Shown here piece after piece: positions 5,752 through 14,451 of a DNA stretch of 17,393 nucleotides. The notes under the pieces were generated by a model, which made no database searches, was not told the origin of the DNA, and saw only the letters and a list, made by a program, of their open reading frames with translations. The position numbers and the translations under genes are program-made. Position 1 is the stretch's first letter, and the number at the start of each line of letters is the position of its first letter. The stretch spans positions 1 through 17,393 of the forward strand of contig JBBTVI010000043.1 of assembly GCA_038063315.1 (NCBI GenBank), in the 5' to 3' direction. This stretch comes from JBBTVI01 sp038063315. Its GTDB lineage: Bacteria; Patescibacteriota; Minisyncoccia; Sungbacterales; HO2-52-23.

Positions 5752-6936
5752 TTATTGCCCAATCCCATACGCAGTTTTTTGTTCTACAAGCGCAAGATAA
5801 AGCGTCTCGATTTCTTTTATCATCGTGTCGCCGTTAAATAACGCCTGAGCGCGCGCACGGTTGAATTTCCCCATTGCCCGGCGCAATTCCGGATGGCGCA
5901 ATAACTCTATGACGGCAGACCCCAGCGCTTCGGGGTCGCCAGGCGGCACAAGCAGTCCGCCGCGATCGGGAATGATAAGTTCGGGCAATCCTCCGACATG
6001 TGTTGCGACGACTGGTAAACCGGAGGCCATTGCTTCAATAACAGTATACGGGAGCGATTCGCGGTATGATGGAAGAACAAACAGATCGGCGTCTCGCAAG
6101 AGCGATGGGATTTGGCCGCGGTCAACTGTGGGGAGAAAGTTTATCGAGCCCTTGGCTAATTTCATCCCGGCGAAATTTTCGAGCAGGGATCGCTCCGGAC
6201 CGCTGCCTACTACTGTGAGTGTTGCCGCCGGAAAAATGCGTTTAATGCGTTCCATTGCGCCGAGAGCGACAATGTGGCCTTTTTCCTGATGGAGGCGCCC
6301 GATACTGATAAGCCGGGCGCCGTGGGGGTTTTGCTGCGGGGTGTTTTGCCATTGGTGGAAGTCGAATATACCATTATGGATAGTGCGTAGTTTCCGGGCC
6401 GAAACCCCGTCTTTGGCCGTACTGATTTGGGCTTCATATCGTGATACCGCAATATTCATATTGCAGCAATGATTTGCGGTCAGCGCATTGGCGTATTTGT
6501 ACAAAGTATATCTTGCGCGGCGATAGAGAAAGGGTTTTGCTCCTTTTGGATTTTGTAACGATGGCGCGGTGTGCAGCGTGGAGATAATGACGGGAACTCC
6601 GGACAATCGTCCCGCGATCCTTCCAAAAATTGATGCGCGTGGTTTATGCGTATGCATGATGTGCGGTTTGACGCGCCGGATAATGCGAGCGGTTTCGAAA
6701 ACATATCCGAGAGGCGCGCGTCCACGTCTCCGCCGTATCAGGTACGTCGGAACGGCTACCCCGTTTACGGAGGCGATGCGTTCTAAAAAGCGGCGATTGT
6801 CGGCCGCGCACAAGGGCTCAAAAATGGTGCGGTTAAGATGGCCGATAATATCCATGACATGTGTTTCCGCTCCTCCCGTAAAATCATCCGCATCGGCGAC
6901 GTCGATAAGAAACAAAATTTTTATTCTATTCGGCAT
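5752..6936 (-). CDS. GT4 family glycosyltransferase
   Basis: A 394-residue GT-B retaining glycosyltransferase. Seen: the N-terminal acceptor-domain loop GGAETHV (21-27), HTHKPRASIFGRIAG (about 95-109), the phosphate-contacting R214 and K219 in ISIGRLHQEKGH, VGSGPER (243-249), and the E-x7-E motif E293/E301 in YRESLPYTVIEAMASG. Length and motif order fit a complete enzyme. Its start overlaps the end of the upstream GT4 gene by 11 bases, which suggests translational coupling. It would extend the lipid-linked glycan in the cytoplasm. Donor sugar and linkage are unknown. Confidence 0.93.
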   Translation of the reverse strand: MPNRIKILFLIDVADADDFTGGAETHVMDIIGHLNRTIFEPLCAADNRRFLERIASVNGVAVPTYLIRRRRGRAPLGYVFETARIIRRVKPHIMHTHKPRASIFGRIAGRLSGVPVIISTLHTAPSLQNPKGAKPFLYRRARYTLYKYANALTANHCCNMNIAVSRYEAQISTAKDGVSARKLRTIHNGIFDFHQWQNTPQQNPHGARLISIGRLHQEKGHIVALGAMERIKRIFPAATLTVVGSGPERSLLENFAGMKLAKGSINFLPTVDRGQIPSLLRDADLFVLPSYRESLPYTVIEAMASGLPVVATHVGGLPELIIPDRGGLLVPPGDPEALGSAVIELLRHPELRRAMGKFNRARAQALFNGDTMIKEIETLYLALVEQKTAYGIGQ

Positions 6937-8086
6937 GCGGAGTTATGGATGATGGATGTTGATACATGTGTTGGTACGTCGCGATAGTTTGTTCCGTCAT
7001 CGTATCAATGCTGAAATGTTCACGGACGCGACGTTGAGCCGCTTGCGTTTTGGGGACTGCGATCTCCGGATTATTCTTGATTTTTTGGATTTGCGCCCGC
7101 AAATCTTCCGTATTTCCCGTCGCGAACAGGAAACCATATTTTCCGTTGTCGAGGATTTCCGGTATCGCGCCGGATGTGCTGCCAAGTACTGGAACGTTTC
7201 GCGCCATTGCCTCAAGTAGAACATAGCCGAGTCCTTCCCATCTGGAGGGCAAACAGAAAAGGTCAAAGGCGGGCATAAGGTCGGCCGCATCAGCCCGGTA
7301 TCCCGCGATGATAATTTTACCTTGGGGCAAGTTACGCGTCTCGCGGATCAACTGGCTCAACATGCTTCCCTCGCCGATAATGACGGCATGGATATCGGGC
7401 ATGCCTGCGACTGCGCGAAGAAAAAATAAAGGTTGCTTTTGCTGTTCAAGCCGACCGACAAAGCCGACGACGAATACGCCGTTTGGAATGTTAAGCAATT
7501 GGCGCGTGGACGTTCGGGAAAGCGTTGTCTCGGGAACGGCGATGCCGTAAGGAATAGTATGGATGTTGGCCTCGGGCAATCCGACGGCATCTATCAGATA
7601 TTGGCGTATATGGTCGGAGATAACGATGGAGCACCGGGTCAGTCCGCCCGTAAAGCGGAGTTGCCATCTCCAGAGAAGTCGTCGGTAGTGCGGTTCATCG
7701 TTATGAAATGTATTGATAATATATCGGCATCCCGCGCCGTAAGCGGCGATGCGCGCGGCAAAATCCGCGATATCGAGATGCGTGTGAATGATATCATGCC
7801 GTCGCGCGCGAAAGAACAGAAGCATGCGCAAAATCAGCAGCGGTATGCGGAGGCGCCGAAAATCAGGCGATCCGGCATGTATCGGGGTTACGGTGATTCC
7901 GCGCTCTTGCAATTCCCGGAACTTCTGTTCGAGAATCGGACCGGAACAAAATACGAGCGGCGCGAATTCAACCGCGCAGCCGTGGCGCTTCTGTTCCTGC
8001 ATTAGGAGAAAGAGATGCCGTTCTGCGCCGGAAAATGGATTGCGTCCCGCGGTCTCGCTAAGATTGATGAGGTGTGTGACGCGCAT
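6926..8086 (-). CDS. GT4 family glycosyltransferase
   Basis: A 386-residue GT-B enzyme starting MRVTHLINLSETAG at 8086. The open frame runs 92 codons further upstream, but that extension is Arg/Pro-rich, lacks family similarity and lies fully inside the upstream gene, so it is rejected. Seen: the FSGAERHL acceptor loop (18-25), HTHLDIADFAARIAA (101-115), R212 and K217 in VGRLEQQKQ, and E284/E292 in the EGLGYVLLEA motif. It overlaps the upstream gene by 29 bases and has no good Shine-Dalgarno, as expected for a coupled start. It would add a sugar to the lipid-linked glycan; specificity is unknown. Confidence 0.92.
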   Translation of the reverse strand: MRVTHLINLSETAGRNPFSGAERHLFLLMQEQKRHGCAVEFAPLVFCSGPILEQKFRELQERGITVTPIHAGSPDFRRLRIPLLILRMLLFFRARRHDIIHTHLDIADFAARIAAYGAGCRYIINTFHNDEPHYRRLLWRWQLRFTGGLTRCSIVISDHIRQYLIDAVGLPEANIHTIPYGIAVPETTLSRTSTRQLLNIPNGVFVVGFVGRLEQQKQPLFFLRAVAGMPDIHAVIIGEGSMLSQLIRETRNLPQGKIIIAGYRADAADLMPAFDLFCLPSRWEGLGYVLLEAMARNVPVLGSTSGAIPEILDNGKYGFLFATGNTEDLRAQIQKIKNNPEIAVPKTQAAQRRVREHFSIDTMTEQTIATYQHMYQHPSSITPHAE

Positions 8087-9221
8087 CTTTTTTAAGGGCA
8101 AGGACTTCCATCGTTCGGTTAACTGTGTTACGGAAATCAAATTTTTGGATTTCCGATTTGGCCTCCTTTGCAAGGCGGAAACGGAGCGTTTCGTCATCGC
8201 GCAACGCAGTAATGGCGGCACGCAACGCTTTTGCATCGGATGGCGGTATGAGCATGCCATTTTTGCCGTCTTGGATAATTTCGGGGTTGCCGCCGCACGC
8301 CGACGCAATGCAGGCAAGACCGGCTGCCGAGGCCTCAATGAGGGTATGCGACAAACCCTCATAAATGGAGTCCAAAATCAAAACGTGAGCGTTGAAAAGT
8401 CGCGCGCGTGTCGCTCCGCCGTCAAGCCGGCCGCAAAAAGTAACCATTGCCTCAAGGCACAATTTTTTTGCCAGAGCCATCAGCGTTTCCTCTTCGGGTC
8501 CGTCTCCGATGATGTCGACTTGTATCCCGGTCATGCCGCAAAGCGCGTCCAGAAGGGTATCAATGCCTTTCCAGTTTGTCAATCGGCCGCAAAATACTAG
8601 GCGTAAGGGTTCTCCGTAGGCGCGCGGACGGGGTTGATACGATGAATACTGTTCAAGCGAAACGCCGTTGGGAATCAGAAGCACCCGGTTTTCATTTACG
8701 CCCCAGCCCAGGACCATCTTTCGCAAATATTGGCTGGGAACAATGACGGCAGTCGCGCGTTCCAACGCGCGCTGGCGGCGCAGGGCGAGGCGGCGCAGCA
8801 TCTTATTTCTAAGCCATGGATGTTCTTTCTGGAAAGAGTCAACGTCTAGATTAGTCATTGATGCGTTTCGTGCGGTTTCCCAAACCTTATCGCCCACAAT
8901 CTTCAATATAAAAGGTCTGTTAAGGAGCGCCGCGACAGCGGATGCCGGCCGCTCCAGCCCGTTGATGAGAATGCGGTTATGCCGGATGATTTCACGGAAC
9001 AATACATACAGTAAGCGAATTCTAAAAGTCGCACTGAATCGGGAGATGCGCCGGACAACGAATGGACGGTTTCGATCCTCGTTTTCGGGGGCGGGTGAGG
9101 CACAGATAATGGTGACTTTACACCCTTTTTTGATGAGCGCATGCGCCAGGAGATCAATAAAACTTGCCGGTCCTCCGATATCTGGCGGGAAAATATCAGT
9201 GATGAGGAGTATTTTTTCCAT
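8058..9221 (-). CDS. GT4 family glycosyltransferase
   Basis: A 387-residue GT-B enzyme. Seen: MEKILLITDIFPPDIGGPAS with the typical FPP..GG start of GT4 proteins, R213 and K218 in CGRLTNWKGID, IGDGPEE (238-244), and E288/E296 in YEGLSHTLIEASAAG. The frame is open 14 codons further upstream; the ATG at 9221 is chosen because the canonical first beta strand starts there. It overlaps the preceding gene by 26 bases and the following one by 29. It would be one of the chain-extending enzymes of the operon; donor and linkage are unknown. Confidence 0.92.
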   Translation of the reverse strand: MEKILLITDIFPPDIGGPASFIDLLAHALIKKGCKVTIICASPAPENEDRNRPFVVRRISRFSATFRIRLLYVLFREIIRHNRILINGLERPASAVAALLNRPFILKIVGDKVWETARNASMTNLDVDSFQKEHPWLRNKMLRRLALRRQRALERATAVIVPSQYLRKMVLGWGVNENRVLLIPNGVSLEQYSSYQPRPRAYGEPLRLVFCGRLTNWKGIDTLLDALCGMTGIQVDIIGDGPEEETLMALAKKLCLEAMVTFCGRLDGGATRARLFNAHVLILDSIYEGLSHTLIEASAAGLACIASACGGNPEIIQDGKNGMLIPPSDAKALRAAITALRDDETLRFRLAKEAKSEIQKFDFRNTVNRTMEVLALKKDARHTPHQS

Positions 9222-10281
9222 AATGCGCAATTTCGGATAGTTCACGGAATATTTTTTGAACATACGACGTCAAGTCATGGCGGCCAACAATTAATGCGCG
9301 GAGCTCGTTTTTATCGTAGACCGTGGTTCGCATCCGCAACTGGAGAATGCGATCGGCGATATCTTCGGGTTTGTCTGATGGAATAAAAAATTCGGGATTT
9401 TTCTCCAGCATACGGCGGAAGGAGATATTGGTTGTAAGTATCATGGAGCCGCAGGAGAGCGCTTCAAGAACGGATTTGTCCATACTGCCTGTCGCGCTGA
9501 GATTGACATGCAGAAAAGCGGTTTGATATAACGACGGGAGTTTACGGTGCGGAATAAACCCCGAGAAGGCGACATTACGGTCCAATCCCTCCGCGCGCCG
9601 CAGGTCCTTGAGTTCTTGGGCGTAAAGCCGATCATCCGAAATGAGCGGCGCGCCAATAACCGTGAGATGAAAATTATGATGCGGCGCTATGTCTTTGAGT
9701 ATGCGGATTGCGCGTATAATGAGATCGATTCTTTTACGGCGCGAAATGCGGCTGATCGTCACGATGCTGTCGGGATCCGGAGTTTCGTTATTGGGACGGA
9801 AAAGATCAGTATCAATGCCCTGGCCGATAATGCGCACCTTGGGCGAAGGAATGCGGAATCCTTCCGGACTGGAGGTTATGACGCGTCGGGCGGAAAAAAG
9901 CGCAAGCCGCAATGAAAAAGGCGTTGTTCCGTGAGCGAACCACAGCAATATCGGAATATCAAGCATGCCCAACAGCGGATAAAGACGGTATGACCAGCGG
10001 TGGTTCATGTGGATAAAGCATGCGTCTATTCGTTCGGATCGAAGGCGCTTGTATAACCGCCACTGCGTCACCACGCATCCGCCTAATTGATAGGGGATGC
10101 CATACGCGCGATGTTTAAGAAGTTCGACGATGACATTCGGCGGAGCGTCGTAGTCGCCGATCTGTTCTGTTAGGACAAGCACCGATTGGCAGTTCTTCGC
10201 GAGCGCATCGGCGACAGATGCCTGCCATGCCCATACCGGCGAATTCTTATCCATTGCAAAATTAATGATAAGGAGGCGCAT
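9196..10281 (-). CDS. GT4-like glycosyltransferase lacking the first Glu of E-x7-E
   Basis: A 361-residue GT-B protein starting MRLLIINFAM at 10281, seven codons into the open frame; it overlaps the preceding methyltransferase gene by 20 bases. The C-terminal domain has SRISRRKRIDL in the phosphate-binding place and SATGSMDKSVLEALSCG in the E-x7-E place. E273 is present, but residue 265 is Gly rather than Glu. TGSxDK variants of this motif do occur in some GT4 proteins, so the enzyme may still be active. The N-terminal domain is less typical than in the neighbouring GT4 proteins. It is probably part of the same glycan pathway; specificity is unknown. Confidence 0.87.
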   Translation of the reverse strand: MRLLIINFAMDKNSPVWAWQASVADALAKNCQSVLVLTEQIGDYDAPPNVIVELLKHRAYGIPYQLGGCVVTQWRLYKRLRSERIDACFIHMNHRWSYRLYPLLGMLDIPILLWFAHGTTPFSLRLALFSARRVITSSPEGFRIPSPKVRIIGQGIDTDLFRPNNETPDPDSIVTISRISRRKRIDLIIRAIRILKDIAPHHNFHLTVIGAPLISDDRLYAQELKDLRRAEGLDRNVAFSGFIPHRKLPSLYQTAFLHVNLSATGSMDKSVLEALSCGSMILTTNISFRRMLEKNPEFFIPSDKPEDIADRILQLRMRTTVYDKNELRALIVGRHDLTSYVQKIFRELSEIAHYGKNTPHH

Positions 10282-10879
10282 TGGCGTTTTTGCTGATGTC
10301 AAAAAAAACCGTATGGGTGCGCGTGGCCGGTGATAGTGGCAAGTAGTACATGAGTTTCTCCCACCGGGAATTGGCGTAAATAAGATTCACCTGCGACATT
10401 TGACAGCCGCGCTCCTGAACGGCAATCGATGCTATAAATGTGATGATTTCCGGATAAGTTGTCAGCCAGCGATGTCTGTCTCCCTGATGCGTGGGCAGCA
10501 ACGCATATTTAGGTGCAAGAAAGCCAGTGCGCAAGAATCGGATTCTCGACGCGAGATTTGACATGTTGGGCAGAGTAATAAAAAGACGTCGTCTCGTGAT
10601 TCGGATTAACTCCGCGGTGGCCTGATGGATATTTTCCACATGTTCTAAAACATCAAAAGCAACAACAAAATCAAATGCGTTATCGGAACACAACAACGGC
10701 AACTCGAGATTCCATTGAAAATCATGTCCCGGAGTAATATCTGCGGAATGATACGTCACGGTTTCCGGTAGATACTGTGATAATATCCGGTCGCGTGATC
10801 CCACATCCATTAATGTACCACTCATCCCGTGCAGTTTCTGCGCGGCGAGCTGGTATTTTTCGATTCGCTGGTAGATCAT
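10262..10879 (-). CDS. Class I SAM-dependent methyltransferase
   Basis: A 205-residue Rossmann-type methyltransferase. Motif I is LMDVGSRDRIL (23-33), less glycine-rich than the usual E/DxGxGxG. Next come the SADITPG segment and VVAFDVLEHVEN (72-83), the methyltransf_11-like post-motif II, then RRLFITLPN. There is no membrane helix. It starts two bases after the stop of the GT4-methyltransferase fusion and is overlapped by the next GT4 gene, so it is fully embedded in the operon. The likely role is methylating a sugar or glycan intermediate, but acceptor and position are not visible. It is not a broken copy of the fusion's methyltransferase domain; the motifs differ. Confidence 0.85.
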   Translation of the reverse strand: MIYQRIEKYQLAAQKLHGMSGTLMDVGSRDRILSQYLPETVTYHSADITPGHDFQWNLELPLLCSDNAFDFVVAFDVLEHVENIHQATAELIRITRRRLFITLPNMSNLASRIRFLRTGFLAPKYALLPTHQGDRHRWLTTYPEIITFIASIAVQERGCQMSQVNLIYANSRWEKLMYYLPLSPATRTHTVFFDISKNANAPPYH

Positions 10880-10881
10880 AT

Positions 10882-12747
10882 CTATAGTTTTGTACCTGTA
10901 ATATACCAGCCGAGAGCAGATTCCGCATTTTTATAGCTGACCAGCAGATCGAGTAGCATTCGGCGTTGGCGTAAGAGCGCAATGGAGAGCACGAGCCAGC
11001 GCAGCCATCTACGTCCGCCGAAGTTTGAAAGCGCCATGCCCGATGACAATGAGTCAATGACAAGAGGTTCGATGCGAAGCGCTGATGGATCGCCGCCATT
11101 TTCTGTGATTTGTTTTTCCCACCAAGAGGCGGTGTGGCGATGGAAATCGTTTGGCGACCCGTGCGTCTTATAAAGGAAGGGAATCAGTATGTGAAAGCGC
11201 CCGCCATGCTTTAAAACGCGCAATGCCTCGCGGAGGGCGAGTACATCATTGAAAACGTGTTCAAAAGTATTCAGGGAGATAAGATTGTCAAATGTTTCCG
11301 CGGATAGCGGGAGGGTTTGATTGAGATCCGCAATATATGTGGGCTGCATGGAAGAATCAATATTCACGGATTCAATACTCCCAATGACGCGAAGCAAAGG
11401 GATGTAGTCGCTTCGTCTGCCGCCGCCCAGGTCGAGAGTTTTACCGCTGAGTGTCACTTTTTCAATAACTTCGTATTGAAGCGTCCGCAACAGCGAATTG
11501 CGGCTTTTGCTTAAATACTTTAATCGCGCGATAGTCAATCGTTTCGGTAAGATTTGGCTCTGGGGCGTTGTGGAGGCAAGCGGAGAGAGAAGAATATTTA
11601 CCCACTGTTCGATGAGGCGGCGAGGCGGGAATTCTTTGGCGACATACGTCTGTGCGGATATGCCCATTTCGTAGCGTCGGGTTTCATCGCCGAGTAATTC
11701 CATCACTCGTTGAGCCATTCCCGCGATGTCGTCGCGATCCAAAATAAACCCCGTCCGTCCATCGATAATGGCGTGATGGGCGTCTGTAATGCGGGTTGAG
11801 ATAACGGGAATTCCGTGAAAGGCCGCTTCGATAATGACACGCGGGAAGCCCTCATAGTCCGATGTGAGTAAAAAGATCTTGGCGGATTCATAAAATCTAT
11901 TCAGCGCGTCATGCGCTATTGCGCCATGGAAGCGCACGTTTTGGGACAGGCCTAAGTTTTTTGCGAATCGCTCCAGTTGATCGCGTAACGGGCCGTCCCC
12001 GATGATGTCAAATTGTGCATCCGGAAATCGATCGACAATACGCCGTGCCACCATGAGCCAGCGATCAATCCTTTTCTGCCGAGCGAGGCGGCCGACATAG
12101 AGTACGCGCGGTTCCTTTTTCACTGATATATGGCGGCTCCCGTCTAAGAGCATCATGGCGGGTATGGGTAGCGCGTGTATGCGCGAATGAATTCCGGCTT
12201 CCCTAAAGCGCTCCGTCGTTTGCCGCGCATCGGTCCGGAGCGCATTAAATCGGGGGAGACAGCGCCAGGTGAGAGTCCGGCGGATTAAACGGGAGAGGCC
12301 GCGCCCGATATTTTCACGCTCGGCGCGGCGATCAAAGATGTCGTAATGAATTTGAGCGATGACCGGGATTCCCGTTTGGCGGCGAAACAAGAGCGCACCG
12401 AAACCGTCCTCGTGGGGCGTCTGCGTGCTGATGACGGAGATCGGATGCGTGGCGTGCAGCTTTTTCAATGCGTCGAGCACGCGGAACGGAATGAGGGGCC
12501 AATGCGGGTACGACACGGGAATGAAATGCGCATTCCCGACATTGCGGGGGAGGGCAGCCCTCTGTTTTGTCAGCGTCAGTATCGTGAGGCGGCTTTCCGG
12601 CGCTTTTCGCGCGAGTTCTTCCGCATAGGCAGCTTGGCGCCTCAGTGTGTCCGACGCTGGGTTCTGATCAAAAGGAGAATCGTCGTAACCGATTTGGACA
12701 ACATGAATTTTTCTGTTCCGCATTTTGTTGTTTTCGGAGTACTCCAT
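10882..12747 (-). CDS. Two-domain protein: GT4 glycosyltransferase fused to a SAM methyltransferase
   Basis: A 621-residue fusion. Residues 1 to ~390 form a GT4 glycosyltransferase: R220 and K225 in VGRLARQKRID, IGDGPLRDQL (249-258), and E299/E307 in YEGFPRVIIEAAFHG. Residues ~410-621 form a class I methyltransferase: motif I LDLGGGRRSDYIPL (438-451), then LNTFEHVFNDVLALREALR and VLKHGGRFHIL (493-521). No stop or frameshift lies in the ~20-residue linker, so the fusion is real in this sequence. It suggests that one sugar is added and methylated together, perhaps to cap the chain. The ATG at 12747 starts 11 bases after the flippase stop; ATG at 12723 is an alternative. No clear Shine-Dalgarno is seen. 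Confidence 0.88.
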   Translation of the reverse strand: MEYSENNKMRNRKIHVVQIGYDDSPFDQNPASDTLRRQAAYAEELARKAPESRLTILTLTKQRAALPRNVGNAHFIPVSYPHWPLIPFRVLDALKKLHATHPISVISTQTPHEDGFGALLFRRQTGIPVIAQIHYDIFDRRAERENIGRGLSRLIRRTLTWRCLPRFNALRTDARQTTERFREAGIHSRIHALPIPAMMLLDGSRHISVKKEPRVLYVGRLARQKRIDRWLMVARRIVDRFPDAQFDIIGDGPLRDQLERFAKNLGLSQNVRFHGAIAHDALNRFYESAKIFLLTSDYEGFPRVIIEAAFHGIPVISTRITDAHHAIIDGRTGFILDRDDIAGMAQRVMELLGDETRRYEMGISAQTYVAKEFPPRRLIEQWVNILLSPLASTTPQSQILPKRLTIARLKYLSKSRNSLLRTLQYEVIEKVTLSGKTLDLGGGRRSDYIPLLRVIGSIESVNIDSSMQPTYIADLNQTLPLSAETFDNLISLNTFEHVFNDVLALREALRVLKHGGRFHILIPFLYKTHGSPNDFHRHTASWWEKQITENGGDPSALRIEPLVIDSLSSGMALSNFGGRRWLRWLVLSIALLRQRRMLLDLLVSYKNAESALGWYITGTKL

Positions 12748-12758
12748 GGTTCATGGTT

Positions 12759-14195
12759 TTACCCTTTGACTCGCTTCGCTCGTTCAGGGTGAAGCGCCGC
12801 GGGGCTTGCCGCCGCGTACTTCACTTCTTGTCGGTATGGCATCCATTCGGGATAGTAACGCCATAACAATATCGCGGCCGATCCCATTAGGACAATATCA
12901 TAGGCCAGATACCCGAGAGCAAACGCGGTTGCTGATGCGCCAATCAGGTAAAGAAGAAAACCGATGCTATACTGAATAAAAATCGCAAGAATGCTTCGCG
13001 CAGTATAGGCCCGCGCAAGATGAAAATGTATGATTATCGGCCACATCCATAGCCAAAATCCGGTTGCGGTAAAAAACGATAGCGTTAAAATGACAATGGC
13101 CATTTGCAGGCCGGGGACCGTGCGCGCAAGAATGAATTGCTCAAGGATGGGATACCCGAGTGCTACCGCCAGAAGAAACGAGGCGGTCAGAAATGCCCCG
13201 TAGAGTATAAGACGGCGAGCCCGGTTCCGAAATTCGGCCATGGAGGAAGAATGGAGCAGTCGCATCAGGACGGGCTGGTAGATTTGGTTGAGGGCGTCGA
13301 AAACAAGATACAATTTATCCGCGAAGGACCTGGCGAGTTTGTATACCCCGGTGATCTGATCGTTGGTTAAAAATCCGACGAGCAGAATATCGCTCGCGCG
13401 GTGAGCCATTTTGATATGGCCGGAGATGTTTCCCCACCACAAGAAACCGATTCCCTGTTTTAAATATGAAATGTTTTTTGGCTCAAGACGGCTAAAGATA
13501 GGCATGCGGTCATGCTTAATTAAAATCCAAAGCAGGATGGCGGCGGTCGAAATATAAGCAAGAAGTGCACCATAAGCCGTTCCCGTATAGAATCCACCTA
13601 GATCTCGTTGCCTGTAAAGAAAAAAAAGGAGGACGGCGGATGAAAGTATTGCTGAGGCCGTATTGACGATTCCGAGAAGAATAAAACGGCCGTGCATTCT
13701 CTGCATCATTTTTAACGGAGCCATTGTGTAGTCCAGCGCAAGCGCCATCGCATTTATTGCAGCCCACTGCCATCGTATGGAATACGATGTAAATAGGTGC
13801 GCAAGTCCGATGTTTGCAGCGAGTCCGATTGCAAAAAAAGCGACTCCGAGGATCAGATAGCCAAGTTGCGTTACTTGCAGTACGGTTGTCTGATAGTTAA
13901 GCTGATTGGTCCCTTGAGGAGGAGGGCGGTAATACCATTGAAGCATGAGGTCGATCAGCCGCACATCGACGAGATTGAGAGCCGTTGCGTTTATTCCCCA
14001 AATAATGGCCATGACGCCGTATGTCTCCACCCCGAGCCATCGCGCAACAATAATCGCGCTGATCATGCTGACTGCGGCGCCTGCGATATTGGCCCCTAGC
14101 GTGACAACGACGGGTGATCGCAACACTCGCAACTTTTTTTCAAAGATCTCTTTTATAACGTTGGATTGATTCATACGGACACGGATAATCCGCAT
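12759..14195 (-). CDS. Wzx-like polysaccharide flippase (MOP superfamily)
   Basis: A 478-residue integral membrane protein with about twelve hydrophobic helices, beginning after a basic N-terminus (RSPVVVTLGANIAGAAVSMI). The first-helix pattern followed by IIVARWLGVETYGVMAIIWG is typical of Wzx/RfbX-type flippases, which move undecaprenyl-linked glycans to the outer face of the membrane. AGGGGT a few bases before the ATG at 14195 supports this start; ATG at 14174 is an alternative. It is the first gene of the ten-gene glycan operon and divergent from atpG. The last ~12 residues (ALHPERAKRVKG) are translated from a small interspersed repeat (12761-12790), so the original C-terminus has probably been altered. 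No convincing promoter was found in the 69 bases up to the MITE-like repeat. Confidence 0.88.
   Translation of the reverse strand: MRIIRVRMNQSNVIKEIFEKKLRVLRSPVVVTLGANIAGAAVSMISAIIVARWLGVETYGVMAIIWGINATALNLVDVRLIDLMLQWYYRPPPQGTNQLNYQTTVLQVTQLGYLILGVAFFAIGLAANIGLAHLFTSYSIRWQWAAINAMALALDYTMAPLKMMQRMHGRFILLGIVNTASAILSSAVLLFFLYRQRDLGGFYTGTAYGALLAYISTAAILLWILIKHDRMPIFSRLEPKNISYLKQGIGFLWWGNISGHIKMAHRASDILLVGFLTNDQITGVYKLARSFADKLYLVFDALNQIYQPVLMRLLHSSSMAEFRNRARRLILYGAFLTASFLLAVALGYPILEQFILARTVPGLQMAIVILTLSFFTATGFWLWMWPIIIHFHLARAYTARSILAIFIQYSIGFLLYLIGASATAFALGYLAYDIVLMGSAAILLWRYYPEWMPYRQEVKYAAASPAALHPERAKRVKG
12761..12790. repeat. Small interspersed palindrome at the flippase 3' end
   Basis: accct (12761-12765) and agggt (12786-12790) are complementary and enclose ttgactcgcttcgctcgttc. 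The ccctttgactcgc...cgttcaggg layout is of the same kind as cactgaatgcagtcgaaggg inside the repeat at 703-809. It encodes the last residues of the flippase. Confidence 0.45.
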
Positions 14196-14264
14196 GGAAA
14201 CCCCTGCGCTCTTGCGAAAATCACGGGGTCAGCGTAGTATGCGGTTAGAAACCATCTAAAAAAA

Positions 14265-14382
14265 GTCATTGCGAGGAGTCAGACGACGAAGCAATCCAAA
14301 ATTCTGGATTGCCGCGCGCCCCCTCGACCCGCTTCGCCATAGCTTCAGCGAGGCGAGCAGACTCGGGGTCGCTCGCAATGAC
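14265..14382. repeat. MITE-like repeat between the glycan operon and atpG (copy B)
   Basis: Terminal inverted repeats gtcattgcgag (left) and ctcgcaatgac (right) bound a 118-bp element containing gacgaagcaatcca and ctggattgccgcgcg. Compared with the copy at 15399-15487, it carries about 30 extra bases (cccgcttcgcc ... ggcgagcagac) between the ccccctcg and ctcggggtcgctcgc blocks; the extra part can itself form a hairpin. It lies in the divergent promoter region of the flippase and atpG. Confidence 0.85.
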
Positions 14383-14451
14383 GGATGAAGGACTTTCTCA
14401 ATGGTTTCTTCGAAAATTGACGGAGAGCCTTCCCTTGACTTTAACCTCATC

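Noticed and set aside
8087..8362. 92-codon N-terminal extension of the GT4 gene that ends at 6926
   Set aside because: It is Arg/Pro-rich, unlike any GT4 N-terminus, and lies inside the coding part of the upstream GT4 gene. MRVTHLINLS at 8086 is the proper start.
7433..8600. Long plus-strand ORFs opposite two GT4 genes (190 and 270 codons)
   Set aside because: They are antisense shadows of genes with clear GT4 motifs, and their products are rich in Arg, Ser and Cys with no recognisable domain.
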